Below are positions 53,452-64,000 of a stretch of 64,000 nucleotides of DNA, piece after piece. The first letter of the stretch is position 1, and every line of letters begins with the position of its first letter. Below the pieces are notes generated by a model, which saw nothing but the letters and a program-made list of their open reading frames with translations, was not told the origin of the DNA and ran no database searches. The stretch comes from Prochlorococcus marinus XMU1412 (GTDB lineage Bacteria; Cyanobacteriota; Cyanobacteriia; PCC-6307; Cyanobiaceae): NCBI RefSeq assembly GCF_017696315.1, contig NZ_JAAORJ010000002.1, positions 457,267-521,266 of the forward strand, given 5' to 3'. Both the position numbers and the translations under genes were made by a program.

Positions 53452-54924
53452 CTAAGAAAAAGTATTATTCTTGCTAGTTGGATACTGAATTCTTCTGTGT
53501 CTAATTCTTTTCCACACATTCAAGAATGCCCTTTTTATTAGAAAAATTTCTCCTTTCGATAAATTACTATCATCTAATTGCCCATCTTTTTTACGCGAGT
53601 AGATAATATTAGAAATTGTTTTCAAAGCTTCTTCATCAGATGCATTAATATTCATAGCTCTTAATGCTGCTTCACATCCATCGGCAAGCATTAAAATAGC
53701 TGTTTCTTTAGACTGAGGGATAGGGCCTTTGTATCTAAAATAATATTCATTAATGTCGAGATTTTTTTCTTTAGCTTTTTGAAAAAAATATCCCATTTTA
53801 AGGGTACCTTGATGTTCAGGAATAAAATTAGCTATCAGTTTAGGTAGTCTATTTTTTCTAGCAAATTTCAATCCTTCATCAACGTGAGCTTGTAATACTT
53901 CTGCACTTTTAATCGGATCATCCAATTCGTCATGGGGATTTTTTGAACCATCTTGATTTTCAATAAACCAATTAGGTGCATGTAATTTGCCAACATCATG
54001 ATATAAAGCTCCAGTTTTAATTAGATCAATATCACCACCAATCATTCTTGTTGCTTCCTCTGCCAAGCCACATATAAGTAAGGTATGTTCAAAAGTACCT
54101 GGAGCTTCTAGAGACAATCTTCTAATTAGAGGTTTCTCCTTATCAGCCAATTCGAGCAATCTTGCTTTAGTTAATAATCCGAATATCGATTCAAAAATAG
54201 GAATAAATAAAATTGTAAAAAGCATAGCTATTGCCAAAAGCAAGGAGTCAGAAAATATATCCCCATTAGCTAATACAAAATCTTGCTTATTAATAATAGA
54301 TATTTTATCTTTGCCTATTAATATCCACTGACTCAAGAAGGATCCTATTGGGACAAAAATTGATAGTTGAAGTAACTGAGCTCTACTTCTAATTCTTCCC
54401 CCAAGAAGAGATACTATTGAAGCACAAAATAATAAAATAAAAAATAAGTTGTTATTGATAACAATTTCTGGGTCAGGCCAAATAAGACTCGCTATTGATA
54501 CCCAAGCTAAAGCTGTTATGCTTCCCATTCCTTGAGATATTATTAATGCCGGTGGAATTATCATAGATAATGGACTTATGGTTGAAGCTAAGACTAATTT
54601 CGTAACTTGCACCCCCAAAAGAAGAGTAATGATCAAGAAGATCTGTCTTGAAGAAATTGTGGGATTCTCTTTTTTTGAAACTAATATCAAAACTCCGGAA
54701 CTAATAAGTATTTCAGTAAAGGACAAAAACCAAGAAAAAATATCTGCGATATTTAAAGGCGATATAAGAAGTAATTTATAAGAAGAAATTATTGAAATTA
54801 AAATGCATACTAAAAAAATTATAAGATTATCTATTCTTGAAATTTTAATTGGTTGTTTTGCTGGGACTTGACTTCGCCTCCACAGATAAAACAATTTTTT
54901 TAGAGTAGTTATGATGTTTTGCAC
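53452..54924 (-). CDS. Membrane HD-domain phosphohydrolase (7TM-HD, PgpH-like)
   Basis: This 490-residue protein has about seven hydrophobic helices (residues 30-230) and then a cytosolic HDIG domain: FEHTLLICGLAEEA, ALYHDVGKLH (the HD pair), IPEHQGT and LADGCEAALRAM. The architecture is that of PgpH, a c-di-AMP phosphodiesterase, minus the large extracellular sensor. c-di-AMP as substrate is inferred from that family. Confidence 0.88.
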   Translation of the reverse strand: MQNIITTLKKLFYLWRRSQVPAKQPIKISRIDNLIIFLVCILISIISSYKLLLISPLNIADIFSWFLSFTEILISSGVLILVSKKENPTISSRQIFLIITLLLGVQVTKLVLASTISPLSMIIPPALIISQGMGSITALAWVSIASLIWPDPEIVINNNLFFILLFCASIVSLLGGRIRSRAQLLQLSIFVPIGSFLSQWILIGKDKISIINKQDFVLANGDIFSDSLLLAIAMLFTILFIPIFESIFGLLTKARLLELADKEKPLIRRLSLEAPGTFEHTLLICGLAEEATRMIGGDIDLIKTGALYHDVGKLHAPNWFIENQDGSKNPHDELDDPIKSAEVLQAHVDEGLKFARKNRLPKLIANFIPEHQGTLKMGYFFQKAKEKNLDINEYYFRYKGPIPQSKETAILMLADGCEAALRAMNINASDEEALKTISNIIYSRKKDGQLDDSNLSKGEIFLIKRAFLNVWKRIRHRRIQYPTSKNNTFS

Positions 54925-54998
54925 AGAATATAGATAAATCTATTTGAATAATTTAAAATTATAGGCATGCTAGGTGTAAAAAGGAGATGTTTTTCTAA

Positions 54999-55895
54999 AT
55001 GTCATTAAAATTAGACGGTAAAAAATTATCTCTTGAAATTGAAGAAAGATTAACTGACTATATATCTAGTAATAAAAAAATTACTAAAAGAGCTCCCGGT
55101 TTAGCTGTAATAAGAATAGGTGAAGACCCTGCGAGTGGTGTTTACGTTAATAACAAGGAAAAAGCATGTTCAAGGATTGGAATAAAGAGCTTTATCTTTC
55201 ATCTAAAAGATAGTGTAGAGCAAAAAGAAGTTGAACAATTAATAATCAAACTTAATTCTGATAAAGATATTGATGGAATGTTACTACAACTTCCCATCCC
55301 AAAGAAGTTTGACGAGCAAAAACTGATCAGCCATATTAATCCAAGCAAAGATGTAGATGGACTAAATGAGATTAACATTGGCAAACTAGTAAAAAATGAG
55401 CCTGCGATGAGATCATGCACACCAGCTGGAATTATTAATTTATTAAGATCCCAAAATATTACAATTGAAGGTAAGAAAATCGTTGTTATTGGAAGAAGTT
55501 TGCTTGTTGGGAAACCGCTTTCGCTTATGTTGTTGAATCTAAATGGAACGGTAACAATTACTCACTCTAAAACATTAAATTTGAATAAAGTCTGTAGAGA
55601 AGCCGACATTCTAATTGCGGCTGCAGGAAAACCCAATCTTGTAGATTCGAGTTTTGTGAAAGAAGGAGCAGTAATTATTGATGTTGGCATACATAGATTA
55701 AAAAGTTCCGATAAAAAACAAACCAGATTATGTGGCGATGTATTATTAGAAGATGTCATTTCTAAAGTATTTGCTTACACGCCTGTACCAGGCGGTGTTG
55801 GACCAATGACAGTAACAATGTTACTTGTAAATACTATTTTTAGCTGGCAAAAGCAATTTGGTTTATCATCAACTCTTAATGACCTTTTGCCATAA
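54999..55895 (+). CDS. folD: Bifunctional methylenetetrahydrofolate dehydrogenase/cyclohydrolase
   Basis: FolD interconverts 5,10-methylene- and 10-formyl-THF for one-carbon metabolism. The 298-residue protein has [19 protein letters not shown] (with the catalytic Lys in the YxxxK-type segment), [10 protein letters not shown], the NADP site [16 protein letters not shown] and the ending [14 protein letters not shown]. It is preceded by a GGAG ribosome site and is 36 bp upstream of crtE. Confidence 0.96.
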   Translation: MSLKLDGKKLSLEIEERLTDYISSNKKITKRAPGLAVIRIGEDPASGVYVNNKEKACSRIGIKSFIFHLKDSVEQKEVEQLIIKLNSDKDIDGMLLQLPIPKKFDEQKLISHINPSKDVDGLNEINIGKLVKNEPAMRSCTPAGIINLLRSQNITIEGKKIVVIGRSLLVGKPLSLMLLNLNGTVTITHSKTLNLNKVCREADILIAAAGKPNLVDSSFVKEGAVIIDVGIHRLKSSDKKQTRLCGDVLLEDVISKVFAYTPVPGGVGPMTVTMLLVNTIFSWQKQFGLSSTLNDLLP

Positions 55896-55931
55896 ACTGC
55901 AAGATGAAATTTTTTTTACTAAAGGAATAAT

Positions 55932-56834
55932 ATGACTGAAGTTATAAATAGTATTTCTGATTTTGAAAAATATCTTAAAAACACAAAAAAGGTTGTAGAA
56001 GAAGCCCTTGATTTTTCCTTGGGCCCTGAGAATCCAGAAATATTAAGAGAGTCAATGAGATATTCCCTCTTAGCTGGAGGGAAAAGAATACGTCCAATTT
56101 TATGTTTAGCATCTTGCTCACTGGCTGGAGGAGAACCCTCTCTTGCAGTTCCTACTGCGGTAGCAATAGAAATGATCCATACAATGTCCTTGATTCATGA
56201 TGATCTGCCTGCCATGGATAATGATGACTTGAGGAGAGGTAGGCCGACAAACCATAAAGTATATGGCGATGCATTAGCTATTCTTGCGGGCGATGCTTTA
56301 TTAACAAGGGCCTTTGAGATGGTCTCTCTAAGAAGCCCTGGAGTCAATCCAAATAGATTATTAAATGTAGTTGGTGAATTATCCCTAGTTGCGGGTGCAC
56401 CAGGCCTAGTCGGGGGACAAGTTGTTGATTTGGAATGCGAAGGCAAAGAAGTCGACCTTGAAACTCTCGAATATATTCATCTTCACAAGACTGGGGCTTT
56501 ATTAAAGGCCTGTGTAAGAACTGGCGCGATGATCGCAGGAGCTAACGAAAAACTATTACAAGCTCTGACAACATATGCAGAGGGAATTGGTTTAGCCTTC
56601 CAAATAATAGATGATATTCTTGATTTAACTTCCAGCAGTGAAAAGCTTGGTAAAACTGCTGGCAAAGATCTTTTAGCTGACAAAACTACTTACCCTAAAT
56701 TACTTGGAATGGAGGAGTCAAAGAAAAGAGCATTTGATTTAGTAGAAAATGCAAAAAAAGCAATAGAACCTTGGGGTGCAGATGCAAAGTATTTAATATC
56801 GTTAGCCGACTTTATTACAAATAGAGACAGATAA
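55932..56834 (+). CDS. crtE: Geranylgeranyl diphosphate synthase
   Basis: This 300-residue trans-prenyltransferase supplies C20 units for carotenoids, phytol and quinones. It has both Asp-rich motifs: the first, [15 protein letters not shown], and the second, FQIIDDILD. The residues before the first motif (TMSLI) fit a chain-length of C15-C20. It follows folD and precedes the DUF212 protein in one rightward run. Confidence 0.93.
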   Translation: MTEVINSISDFEKYLKNTKKVVEEALDFSLGPENPEILRESMRYSLLAGGKRIRPILCLASCSLAGGEPSLAVPTAVAIEMIHTMSLIHDDLPAMDNDDLRRGRPTNHKVYGDALAILAGDALLTRAFEMVSLRSPGVNPNRLLNVVGELSLVAGAPGLVGGQVVDLECEGKEVDLETLEYIHLHKTGALLKACVRTGAMIAGANEKLLQALTTYAEGIGLAFQIIDDILDLTSSSEKLGKTAGKDLLADKTTYPKLLGMEESKKRAFDLVENAKKAIEPWGADAKYLISLADFITNRDR

Positions 56835-56847
56835 TTATTTTTAATTT

Positions 56848-57327
56848 ATGCCTGAGTTTTTTTCCTTTTTTAATAATTCAGTTCTTTTCTGGAGCCTATT
56901 ATCCTGTTTGCTAGCTCAAATTTGTAAAATTGTATTCAATTTCTTTTCAACTGGAGAGATGAGATTAGGAATTATGTTCGAGACGGGTGGTATGCCTTCA
57001 AGTCATTCGGCCTTAATAACTGGTGCTACATCTGGTATAGGTTATGAATTGGGATTTGATAGCTCAATATTTGCATTATCAGTTGCTGTATCACTAATAG
57101 TTATGTATGACGCTAGCGGCGTTCGAAAATCAGCTGGAATTCAAGCTGCAGAAATTAATAAACTATCAAAAAAACTAGAACCTCAATCTGAATTACTGTT
57201 AAAAGAAACCTTGGGTCATACGAAAATTGAGGTCATGGTTGGGAGTTTTTTAGGGCCATTAATCACTTTGCCTGGAATGTTTTTTTTAGGTTCTCCTCTC
57301 AAAATATTTGATTTGATAATAAATTAA
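56848..57327 (+). CDS. DUF212 (divergent PAP2-like) membrane protein
   Basis: This 159-residue protein has four to five membrane helices and the family signature GIMFETGGMPSSHSALITGATSGIG, then MYDASGVRKSAGIQA. It resembles acid-phosphatase PAP2 proteins, and might act on lipid phosphates such as prenyl diphosphates, suggested also by its crtE neighbour. Its stop overlaps that of cobB by 4 bp. Confidence 0.88.
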   Translation: MPEFFSFFNNSVLFWSLLSCLLAQICKIVFNFFSTGEMRLGIMFETGGMPSSHSALITGATSGIGYELGFDSSIFALSVAVSLIVMYDASGVRKSAGIQAAEINKLSKKLEPQSELLLKETLGHTKIEVMVGSFLGPLITLPGMFFLGSPLKIFDLIIN

Positions 57328-58715
57328 GAATTTTTTGAAAAACTAATTTGGGTGGCTTCTATAAAGTTTTTTGCGACTTCTGGAGAACTTGGCAAATGTA
57401 AGTGAATCCAACTTGCATGTAATTTTTCATCAAAAAAGCCTTCATTTTTATATTCGGTTTTCCAAGATTTAATTTTCCATGGGGAAGAAAGATTCTTCTG
57501 ATGCTCAGCTTTTCCAGAATTAAGTTCAGATAAATTATTTTCAATTTCCCAATAATGAAATTCATGTCCTCTAATTAATTGATTTTGTTTAATGACTGGA
57601 GTATCTTTTAAACCCTCAATGTATCTATAACCTACTGAAAGTTTACTTTTTTTTGATCTAAAAGGCAGGATACCACTCATTTTATGATTATTACCAGTTT
57701 CATCTTTGATGAAGTCTCCTAAAATCATCATCCCTCCACACTCAGCATATATAAATCCATTTTTGCGGAATTTCCTTAACGAATTTAAGCTTTTTGTAGA
57801 GTTACTTATATGATCAGCATATTTTTCAGGGAACCCCCCAGGAATAATTAAAGAAGAAGCCTCATTAGGTATTTCTTCATCATCATAAATACTCCATGAA
57901 ATCAATGGTATTCCTATTGCACTCAAAAACTCCTTAGTTTCAGGGTATTGAAAATGAAAGATTTTATCTTCTGCAATTGCGATAGGTTTACTTTTATCAA
58001 TTTTAAAATCTTTAAAATTGAAAGAATTAAATATTTTCTTTTGAGGAGATTTCAGAAATTTAATAAGAGAAAATATATCAAGATTTCTTTCGGCGAAATT
58101 AGCAAAATATTCAACATCAATTTCTTTTCCATTATCCATTGGAGATATCAAACCTAAATTAGCTTTGTTTAAAGTTATTTTTGAATCAGATGGTAAAAAA
58201 CCAAGAATTTCGATATCTTCATTTTTAAAAACTTCTTTGATTAATTTTTTATGTCTATCTGAATTAACGTTGTTAAATATAATTCCTGCTATTGACAACT
58301 CACTATCGAAATCTCTAAAACCTCGAATAGTCGCCAAAAGAGAAGCTACTTGACCTTTAGCATTAACAATAAAAATTATTGGAGCATTGAGAAGTTTAGA
58401 GATATTTGCTGTGCTGGAATAGGTTGTTGACCCTAGTCCATCAAACAGACCCATTGCTCCTTCAATTAACGAGAATTCATATTTCAAAGAATGTTTAAAA
58501 AAACTTTCTTGTACCCATTCCTCACCACTTAAAAAAATATCTAAATTCCTGCAAATAGGTTGTCCAATTGAGCTAAGTTGTTGTTGATCAAGATAATCTG
58601 GGCCAACCTTGAAAGTTTGTATCTTTATACCTTTTGAGAACGCCCAACAAGATAGCAAAAGAGATAATGTGGTTTTCCCGCTATCACTTGAAGGAGAAGA
58701 TATTACACAAGGCAT
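57324..58715 (-). CDS. cobB: Cobyrinic acid a,c-diamide synthase
   Basis: This 463-residue CobB/CbiA enzyme of (pseudo)cobalamin synthesis has an N-terminal P-loop domain (SSPSSDSGKTTLSLLLSCWA) and a C-terminal class-I amidotransferase domain (LIIPGGFPEKYADH, FIYAECGGMMILG with Cys). It amidates cobyrinic acid with glutamine and ATP. It starts 3 bp after opcA, so is probably in the zwf-opcA-cobB transcript. Confidence 0.94.
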   Translation of the reverse strand: MPCVISSPSSDSGKTTLSLLLSCWAFSKGIKIQTFKVGPDYLDQQQLSSIGQPICRNLDIFLSGEEWVQESFFKHSLKYEFSLIEGAMGLFDGLGSTTYSSTANISKLLNAPIIFIVNAKGQVASLLATIRGFRDFDSELSIAGIIFNNVNSDRHKKLIKEVFKNEDIEILGFLPSDSKITLNKANLGLISPMDNGKEIDVEYFANFAERNLDIFSLIKFLKSPQKKIFNSFNFKDFKIDKSKPIAIAEDKIFHFQYPETKEFLSAIGIPLISWSIYDDEEIPNEASSLIIPGGFPEKYADHISNSTKSLNSLRKFRKNGFIYAECGGMMILGDFIKDETGNNHKMSGILPFRSKKSKLSVGYRYIEGLKDTPVIKQNQLIRGHEFHYWEIENNLSELNSGKAEHQKNLSSPWKIKSWKTEYKNEGFFDEKLHASWIHLHLPSSPEVAKNFIEATQISFSKNS

Positions 58716-58718
58716 CTA

Positions 58719-60020
58719 TTAGTTATTCAAACCATTAAATATTTGAAGAGCTATTTTAATAGAATTTTCAAAAAGAGGACTGGTATTACCTCTACTACTT
58801 CCCAATAATTTACTAACATCGTACTCTGATGTAGAAAAAGAATTTGGAACAACTTGTTCTATTAATTCCATATTAGCCATTCCCCCTGCTTCAAGTCTCA
58901 TACATTCCACTGATTCACAGCCAAGTATTACACATGTATTATTTTTTTGAACCTCACTAATTTTTGAAATCAGCCTCAATCCAATAACTTGTCCTAAATG
59001 AATACTTGGATTTCCCAAAGATAAGGGATTAATTGATGTAGAAATTATTTCGCCATTAATTCTTTCAAACTCTATTTTTGTTGATTCTGTATTTCTTTCA
59101 ACTCTTAGAAAAGACCAACCAAGTTTATCGCTAATCCATGAAATCAAAAACAACGCTTGAATCATATGATCTCCCGCGATATCAATGTCAATATCAGTAA
59201 TATGATCCAAAATTGGTCTCCTTGAAGGCGGATCAAAAATCATTGCCAATGATTCCCTCCAGTTTTTCAATCTAACCCAATTCAAATCATTAATAGCTTT
59301 ATTTGAATTATTTAATTGATGTAAAACTTTTAAACATCTTTGAGGCGATCCAAGAGCAGTATCAATTATTAACCTTAGACCATGATCTGTAAAATATTCG
59401 AAGATTTCAGGCGACTCATCCAAGCTTCCATTCCACCACAACCATGAAGGTAATTCAGCAATAGATAATTCATCAATTATTTTTAATCCATTATTAGATA
59501 TTGATTCCGAGCCCCCCCTAATAACAACTAAATCCCCACAAATAGGTTGCATAGCTGGGGCATCACTTAATGGACAGTAAGCGGATACAAAAGTTTTGAT
59601 ATCTGAATTTTTATTTAATGTTGGCGCTAGAGTTATTAATCTTCTTGGATTTAATGTACTTATCGTTGATTCAAAAAATTGTCCTCTAAAATCTTCAAAG
59701 TCTTTATTAGATAAATTTTCCTTCAACAAACTCAATAATTCTTCACTACTAAGTGAAGTAGTGATAGGAAGTCCTTGATCTAATATAAATTTTTTAGCAA
59801 CTTCAATTATCTCTCGACTTAAATTTCCAGTAATTGGTCCATTTACTAATCCTTTTTGGACCAAGCATTGTTCTAGCCAAGCAGGCTGCCAGACCATTAA
59901 TGTGAAAGTATTAGCTCCACTATTATCTTTATCTTCTGAAATCCATAATTTATTAAGGTAATTAGAAATTTCCTGATAAGGCAACTCTAAAGGTGTTTGT
60001 AGTGTAAGTTGAGGTTTCAT
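58719..60020 (-). CDS. opcA: Glucose-6-phosphate dehydrogenase assembly protein OpcA
   Basis: This 433-residue protein helps assemble and redox-regulate G6PDH in cyanobacteria. Recognition rests on the family layout (LTLMVWQPAWLEQ, AYCPLSDAPAMQPICGD, SWLWWNGSLDE) and on its place 2 bp downstream of zwf. Cysteines, including CESVECM near the C-terminus, may carry the known thioredoxin-sensitive regulation. Confidence 0.94.
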   Translation of the reverse strand: MKPQLTLQTPLELPYQEISNYLNKLWISEDKDNSGANTFTLMVWQPAWLEQCLVQKGLVNGPITGNLSREIIEVAKKFILDQGLPITTSLSSEELLSLLKENLSNKDFEDFRGQFFESTISTLNPRRLITLAPTLNKNSDIKTFVSAYCPLSDAPAMQPICGDLVVIRGGSESISNNGLKIIDELSIAELPSWLWWNGSLDESPEIFEYFTDHGLRLIIDTALGSPQRCLKVLHQLNNSNKAINDLNWVRLKNWRESLAMIFDPPSRRPILDHITDIDIDIAGDHMIQALFLISWISDKLGWSFLRVERNTESTKIEFERINGEIISTSINPLSLGNPSIHLGQVIGLRLISKISEVQKNNTCVILGCESVECMRLEAGGMANMELIEQVVPNSFSTSEYDVSKLLGSSRGNTSPLFENSIKIALQIFNGLNN

Positions 60021-60022
60021 TT

Positions 60023-61546
60023 TTAGGGTCTACGCCAGAAAATATTATCTTTTGAAATTAATTGATCTGACTCAGGAGGTCCCCATGTCATAGATTCATA
60101 ATTATAAATAGGTAACTTCCAAGGAGAATTATCCATCAATTCTATTAATGGCGTATAAAGTTTCCAGGCTGCCTCTACCTCATCACTTCGAGTAAATAAT
60201 GTTGGGTCAGAAAGCATTGCATCAGCTAATAATCTTACATAGCCTTCATCTGAGGGTTCTCCAAATGATTCATCATAAGAAAATTCCATCTCAACAGGTC
60301 TTGATTTCATTCCAGAACCAGGAGATTTTACCTCAAATTTGAAAGTAGCACCTTCATTTGGCTGAATTCTAAGGACAAGTTGATTTGGGGCAGGATTTAT
60401 TATTGTTGATTCAAATAAATGAACAGGAACGTCTTTAAAAGTCAAGACTATTTCTCCAAGTCTTTTAGGTAGTCTTTTACCTGTTCTCAAATAAAAAGGA
60501 ACCCCTTGCCAACGCCAGTTATCCACGAAAACTTTTGTCGCAATATAAGTTTCTGTTGTGCTGTTACTATTAACACCATCTTCCTGCCTATATCCTTTGA
60601 GTCGATTTGAAATATTCCCTCCCTCTCCATATTGACCTCTTATGCAACAATTCCACGGTTCATTATCGTCAGCAAGTTTTGAAGCTTGAAGAACCTTAGC
60701 TTTTTCATTTCTTATTGCTTCTGGTTCAAATTTCCCAGGAGGTTCCATTGCAGTAACTGCAAGCATTTGAGTCATATGATTTTGAAGCATATCCCGTAAA
60801 GCACCAGAGCTTTCGTAATAACCTGCTCTATCTTCAACACCAACTGTTTCAGATGAAGTAATTTGAATACTTGATATATAATTCCTATTCCAAATTGGTT
60901 CAAAAATAGTGTTAGCAAACCTCAAAACAAGAATATTCTGAACTGTCTCTTTACCTAAATAATGATCAATCCTATAAATCTGACTTTCTTCAGCGCAACT
61001 TTGAACGATCTTATTCAATTTTTTTGCACTTGAATAATCTCTTCCAAAAGGTTTTTCAATTACTAAACGACTTTTCTTAGGGTCATCTAAAAGGCCAGCC
61101 CCTTTAAGGGCTTTACATCCACTTGCATAGAAATTCGGAGATACTGATAAATAAAATGTTCTATTCCCATGAGTAGCTTGTGTTTTATCAATTTCATTTA
61201 ATCTTCTAGAAAGCCTTACGACATGATCACTTTGTTGTAGGTCAACTGGTTCATAGAAAAGATAATTAGAAAATTGTTCCCACTCCCTTTCTTTACCAGA
61301 TATTTGATTTGATAACTTTACTTTCATCTTTTCTCTAAACTCATTATCAGTCCAAGGTCTTCTCGCACAACCAACTATTCCAAATTCACTAGGAATTCTT
61401 CTTTGCAAATAGAGTTCAAATAAGGCTGGTATTAATTTTCTATGAGTAAGGTCTCCACTAGCGCCAAAAATTACTAAACATTGTGGAGATATGACTCTTT
61501 CCTGCCGTAAACCTAATCTTAGAGGATTACTTAAAGTTGAAGGCAT
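60023..61546 (-). CDS. zwf: Glucose-6-phosphate 1-dehydrogenase
   Basis: This is the first enzyme of the oxidative pentose phosphate pathway, making NADPH in the dark. The 507-residue protein has the NADP site VIFGASGDLTHRKLIPALF, the catalytic YRIDHYLGKETVQN, and KPFGRDYSSAKKLN. It heads zwf-opcA-cobB; petH lies 110 bp upstream on the same strand. Confidence 0.97.
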   Translation of the reverse strand: MPSTLSNPLRLGLRQERVISPQCLVIFGASGDLTHRKLIPALFELYLQRRIPSEFGIVGCARRPWTDNEFREKMKVKLSNQISGKEREWEQFSNYLFYEPVDLQQSDHVVRLSRRLNEIDKTQATHGNRTFYLSVSPNFYASGCKALKGAGLLDDPKKSRLVIEKPFGRDYSSAKKLNKIVQSCAEESQIYRIDHYLGKETVQNILVLRFANTIFEPIWNRNYISSIQITSSETVGVEDRAGYYESSGALRDMLQNHMTQMLAVTAMEPPGKFEPEAIRNEKAKVLQASKLADDNEPWNCCIRGQYGEGGNISNRLKGYRQEDGVNSNSTTETYIATKVFVDNWRWQGVPFYLRTGKRLPKRLGEIVLTFKDVPVHLFESTIINPAPNQLVLRIQPNEGATFKFEVKSPGSGMKSRPVEMEFSYDESFGEPSDEGYVRLLADAMLSDPTLFTRSDEVEAAWKLYTPLIELMDNSPWKLPIYNYESMTWGPPESDQLISKDNIFWRRP

Positions 61547-61656
61547 ATTTTTAGTATTCTTTATTTAAAATCCTCTTTTTTTCTAATATTAGCTACATAT
61601 TGTGTCTAAACCAAAAAGTATTTAGTATGTGAAACTTAAATCTAAATATCAAAGAT

Positions 61657-62772
<1,116 letters not shown>

Positions 62773-62950
62773 TTAGATTTCTTTTATAAAAGATTATCAA
62801 TTTGTAGTTTAATTTGTAGTGATTTTACAAAAATGGTTACGTTTTGAGATCGGGATAAATAAAAGAAATTATTTTAATTTTTCAGTATTTGTTGTTTTTA
62901 TCAGTATAGTTACACAGAAATAATTTTTTATTTAATTAAAAAATTCATTT

Positions 62951-63493
62951 ATGAATAATCCTCAAGAATCAGAAGATCATTCTAAGAACAATGATTACAG
63001 GACAATTGAGCAGACTATGGAGAAGTTTTCCGGTGGGACGAGAAGACTGGCAGCTCAACTTACAACTTCTGCAAGCTTTGATTCTTTGTGGAGTGTTTTA
63101 ACAGATTATGATCGCCTAAATCTCTACATACCAAATCTTTTATCGAGCAAAAAAATATTTCAGAAGGGAAATAATGTTCACCTTAAACAAGTTGGGGCTC
63201 AGGATTTCCTTGGCATGAAGTTTTCAGCTGAAGTAACTATAGATTTATTTGAAGATAAGGAGCTTGGCCTCTTAAAATTTAATTTAATAAAAGGAGATTT
63301 TAGAAAGTTTCAGGGTAGTTGGAAAATTCAAAATATTAAAAATACTTCAACAAACTCATTAATTTATGATCTTACTGTTCAAGGTTGTCAGTGGATGCCA
63401 ATAGGGATGATAGAGAAGAGACTGAAAAAAGATCTTTCAGAAAATTTAATTGCCGTAGATAGGCAAGCAAAATCATCAAAAAGATCGTTATAA
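62951..63493 (+). CDS. SRPBCC/polyketide cyclase-like protein
   Basis: This 180-residue protein has a START-like fold: RLAAQLTTSASFDSLWSVLTDYDRLNLYIPNL, then VHLKQVGAQDFLGMKFSAEVTIDL, and the closing long helix KDLSENLIAVDRQ. Such domains bind lipids, quinones or other hydrophobic ligands; the ligand here is unknown. It stands alone in its direction between petH and tRNA-Glu. Confidence 0.85.
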   Translation: MNNPQESEDHSKNNDYRTIEQTMEKFSGGTRRLAAQLTTSASFDSLWSVLTDYDRLNLYIPNLLSSKKIFQKGNNVHLKQVGAQDFLGMKFSAEVTIDLFEDKELGLLKFNLIKGDFRKFQGSWKIQNIKNTSTNSLIYDLTVQGCQWMPIGMIEKRLKKDLSENLIAVDRQAKSSKRSL

Positions 63494-63504
63494 ATTTAAA
63501 GTAA

Positions 63505-63577
63505 TAGCCCCAAGGGGATTCGAACCCCTGTCGCCTCCGTGAAAGGGAGGTGTCCTAGGCCTCTAGACGATGGGGCC
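63505..63577 (-). tRNA. trnE: tRNA-Glu (anticodon TTC)
   Basis: On the minus strand a 73-nt cloverleaf reads GGCCCCATCGTCTAGAGG at the 5' end, has CCCTTTCACGG around the TTC anticodon and GGTTCGAATCC in the T arm. The acceptor stem closes GGCCCCA with TGGGGCT (a G-U at the first pair). CCA is not encoded. In cyanobacteria this tRNA also feeds glutamate into tetrapyrrole (chlorophyll) synthesis. Confidence 0.96.
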
Positions 63578-63618
63578 AGGAAATTAGCTTAACAGCTTAT
63601 TAAAAACTAAGAGTAAGG

Positions 63619-64000
63619 CTAGCCTTTCGTCAAGTATTGTTGCTCTTTGTTTTGTCCTTGCCACACAGGAACTGTGAAATGGAAGCAGGAACCTTCCCCT
63701 ACTTCAGATACGACCCATATTCTTCCTCCATGGACTTGTACTATTCTCCTACATACTGATAACCCTATACCAAATCCTGAAGTTCCTTCAGAAGTCTGGG
63801 GAAGTCTAACCCTATCTAGAAAAATTCTTTTTTGTTCGGTCAAAGGAATACCTGCGCCTTTGTCACAAATTGTTATTTCTACCCATTGATTTGTCTTATG
63901 GATCATAGTGATTTTTATAGATCCAGAATCTTTAGAAAATTTAATAGCATTTTCAATTAAATTTAAAAATACTTGCCTCATTCTTCTTTGATCTGCGAAT
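63619..64000 (-). CDS. sasA: Sensor histidine kinase, probably SasA (partial, C-terminal part)
   Basis: This is the ATP-binding domain of a histidine kinase, cut off by the window edge: the frame continues beyond 64000 with DQRR before the first visible Met. The N-box is [11 protein letters not shown]1 is DKGAGIP and G2 is [18 protein letters not shown]. The stretch [19 protein letters not shown] is typical of SasA, the KaiC-interacting kinase that transmits circadian output. The N-terminal KaiB-like domain lies outside the window. Confidence 0.8.
   Translation of the reverse strand, partial: FADQRRMRQVFLNLIENAIKFSKDSGSIKITMIHKTNQWVEITICDKGAGIPLTEQKRIFLDRVRLPQTSEGTSGFGIGLSVCRRIVQVHGGRIWVVSEVGEGSCFHFTVPVWQGQNKEQQYLTKG

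Overview
The window is a very AT-rich, densely packed stretch of chromosome from a marine picocyanobacterium. It is almost certainly a high-light Prochlorococcus. The photosynthesis genes (petH, petG, chlI, cytM, lycopene cyclase, GGPP synthase), the short intergenic gaps, the absence of phycobilisome genes, the many tiny single-membrane-segment proteins, and the sRNA Yfr1 between trxA and guaB all fit. I see no IS element, phage gene, CRISPR array or rRNA. The genus call rests on recognised families and synteny, not on a search.

Layout. 0-9.3 kb: purT, a Cys-type glutathione peroxidase, a TatA-like protein with a repetitive acidic tail, dusB, a DHNA-CoA-type thioesterase, a membrane-anchored Mrr-type nuclease, a MAPEG protein and a PAP/fibrillin protein, mixed with small hypothetical genes. 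9.4-17 kb: an accessory-like run of about 25 mostly tiny genes (ssl1498-like, DUF2839, Nif11-like, TM2-like, OsmC, DUF1499), with two tandem small-RNA candidates at 15.87-16.12 kb. 17-23.2 kb: a zinc cluster (znuB, zur, znuC, znuA, a COG0523 GTPase and a WD40 protein). 23.4-23.9 kb: a gene-free stretch ending in a strong terminator. 24.9-28.2 kb: the circularly permuted ATP-grasp / alpha-E / transglutaminase trio. 28.3-36.9 kb: a pentapeptide-repeat protein, a PfkB kinase, an MFS transporter, a DUF1400 hydrolase and half of a peptide-type ABC transporter. 37-45.3 kb: a mostly leftward housekeeping block (hom, sufE, MTHFS, ruvC, chlI, RNA methyltransferase, cytM, rsmD, hisH, trxA, Yfr1, guaB), with petG opposed. 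45.5-57.3 kb: gyrA, crtL, GH57 branching enzyme (leftward), leuA, an HD-domain membrane protein (leftward), folD, crtE and a DUF212 protein. 57.3-64 kb: cobB, opcA, zwf and petH (leftward), a SRPBCC protein, tRNA-Glu and the truncated end of a SasA-like histidine kinase.

The strongest leads are these. (1) A roughly 110-residue domain of unknown function is shared between the zinc-binding protein ZnuA and the neighbouring COG0523 GTPase. In both it sits next to a His-rich segment, and a WD40 protein overlaps the GTPase gene. (2) zur lies antisense between znuC and znuB. (3) Two tandem sRNA candidates occur: one carries exactly the 13-nt motif of Yfr1 in a loop (Yfr10-like), the other a near-complement of that motif (Yfr2-like). 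Yfr1 itself lies 28 kb away in the same window. The zinc genes probably work together: Zur senses zinc, ZnuABC imports it, and the GTPase and WD40 protein may handle it in the cytosol.
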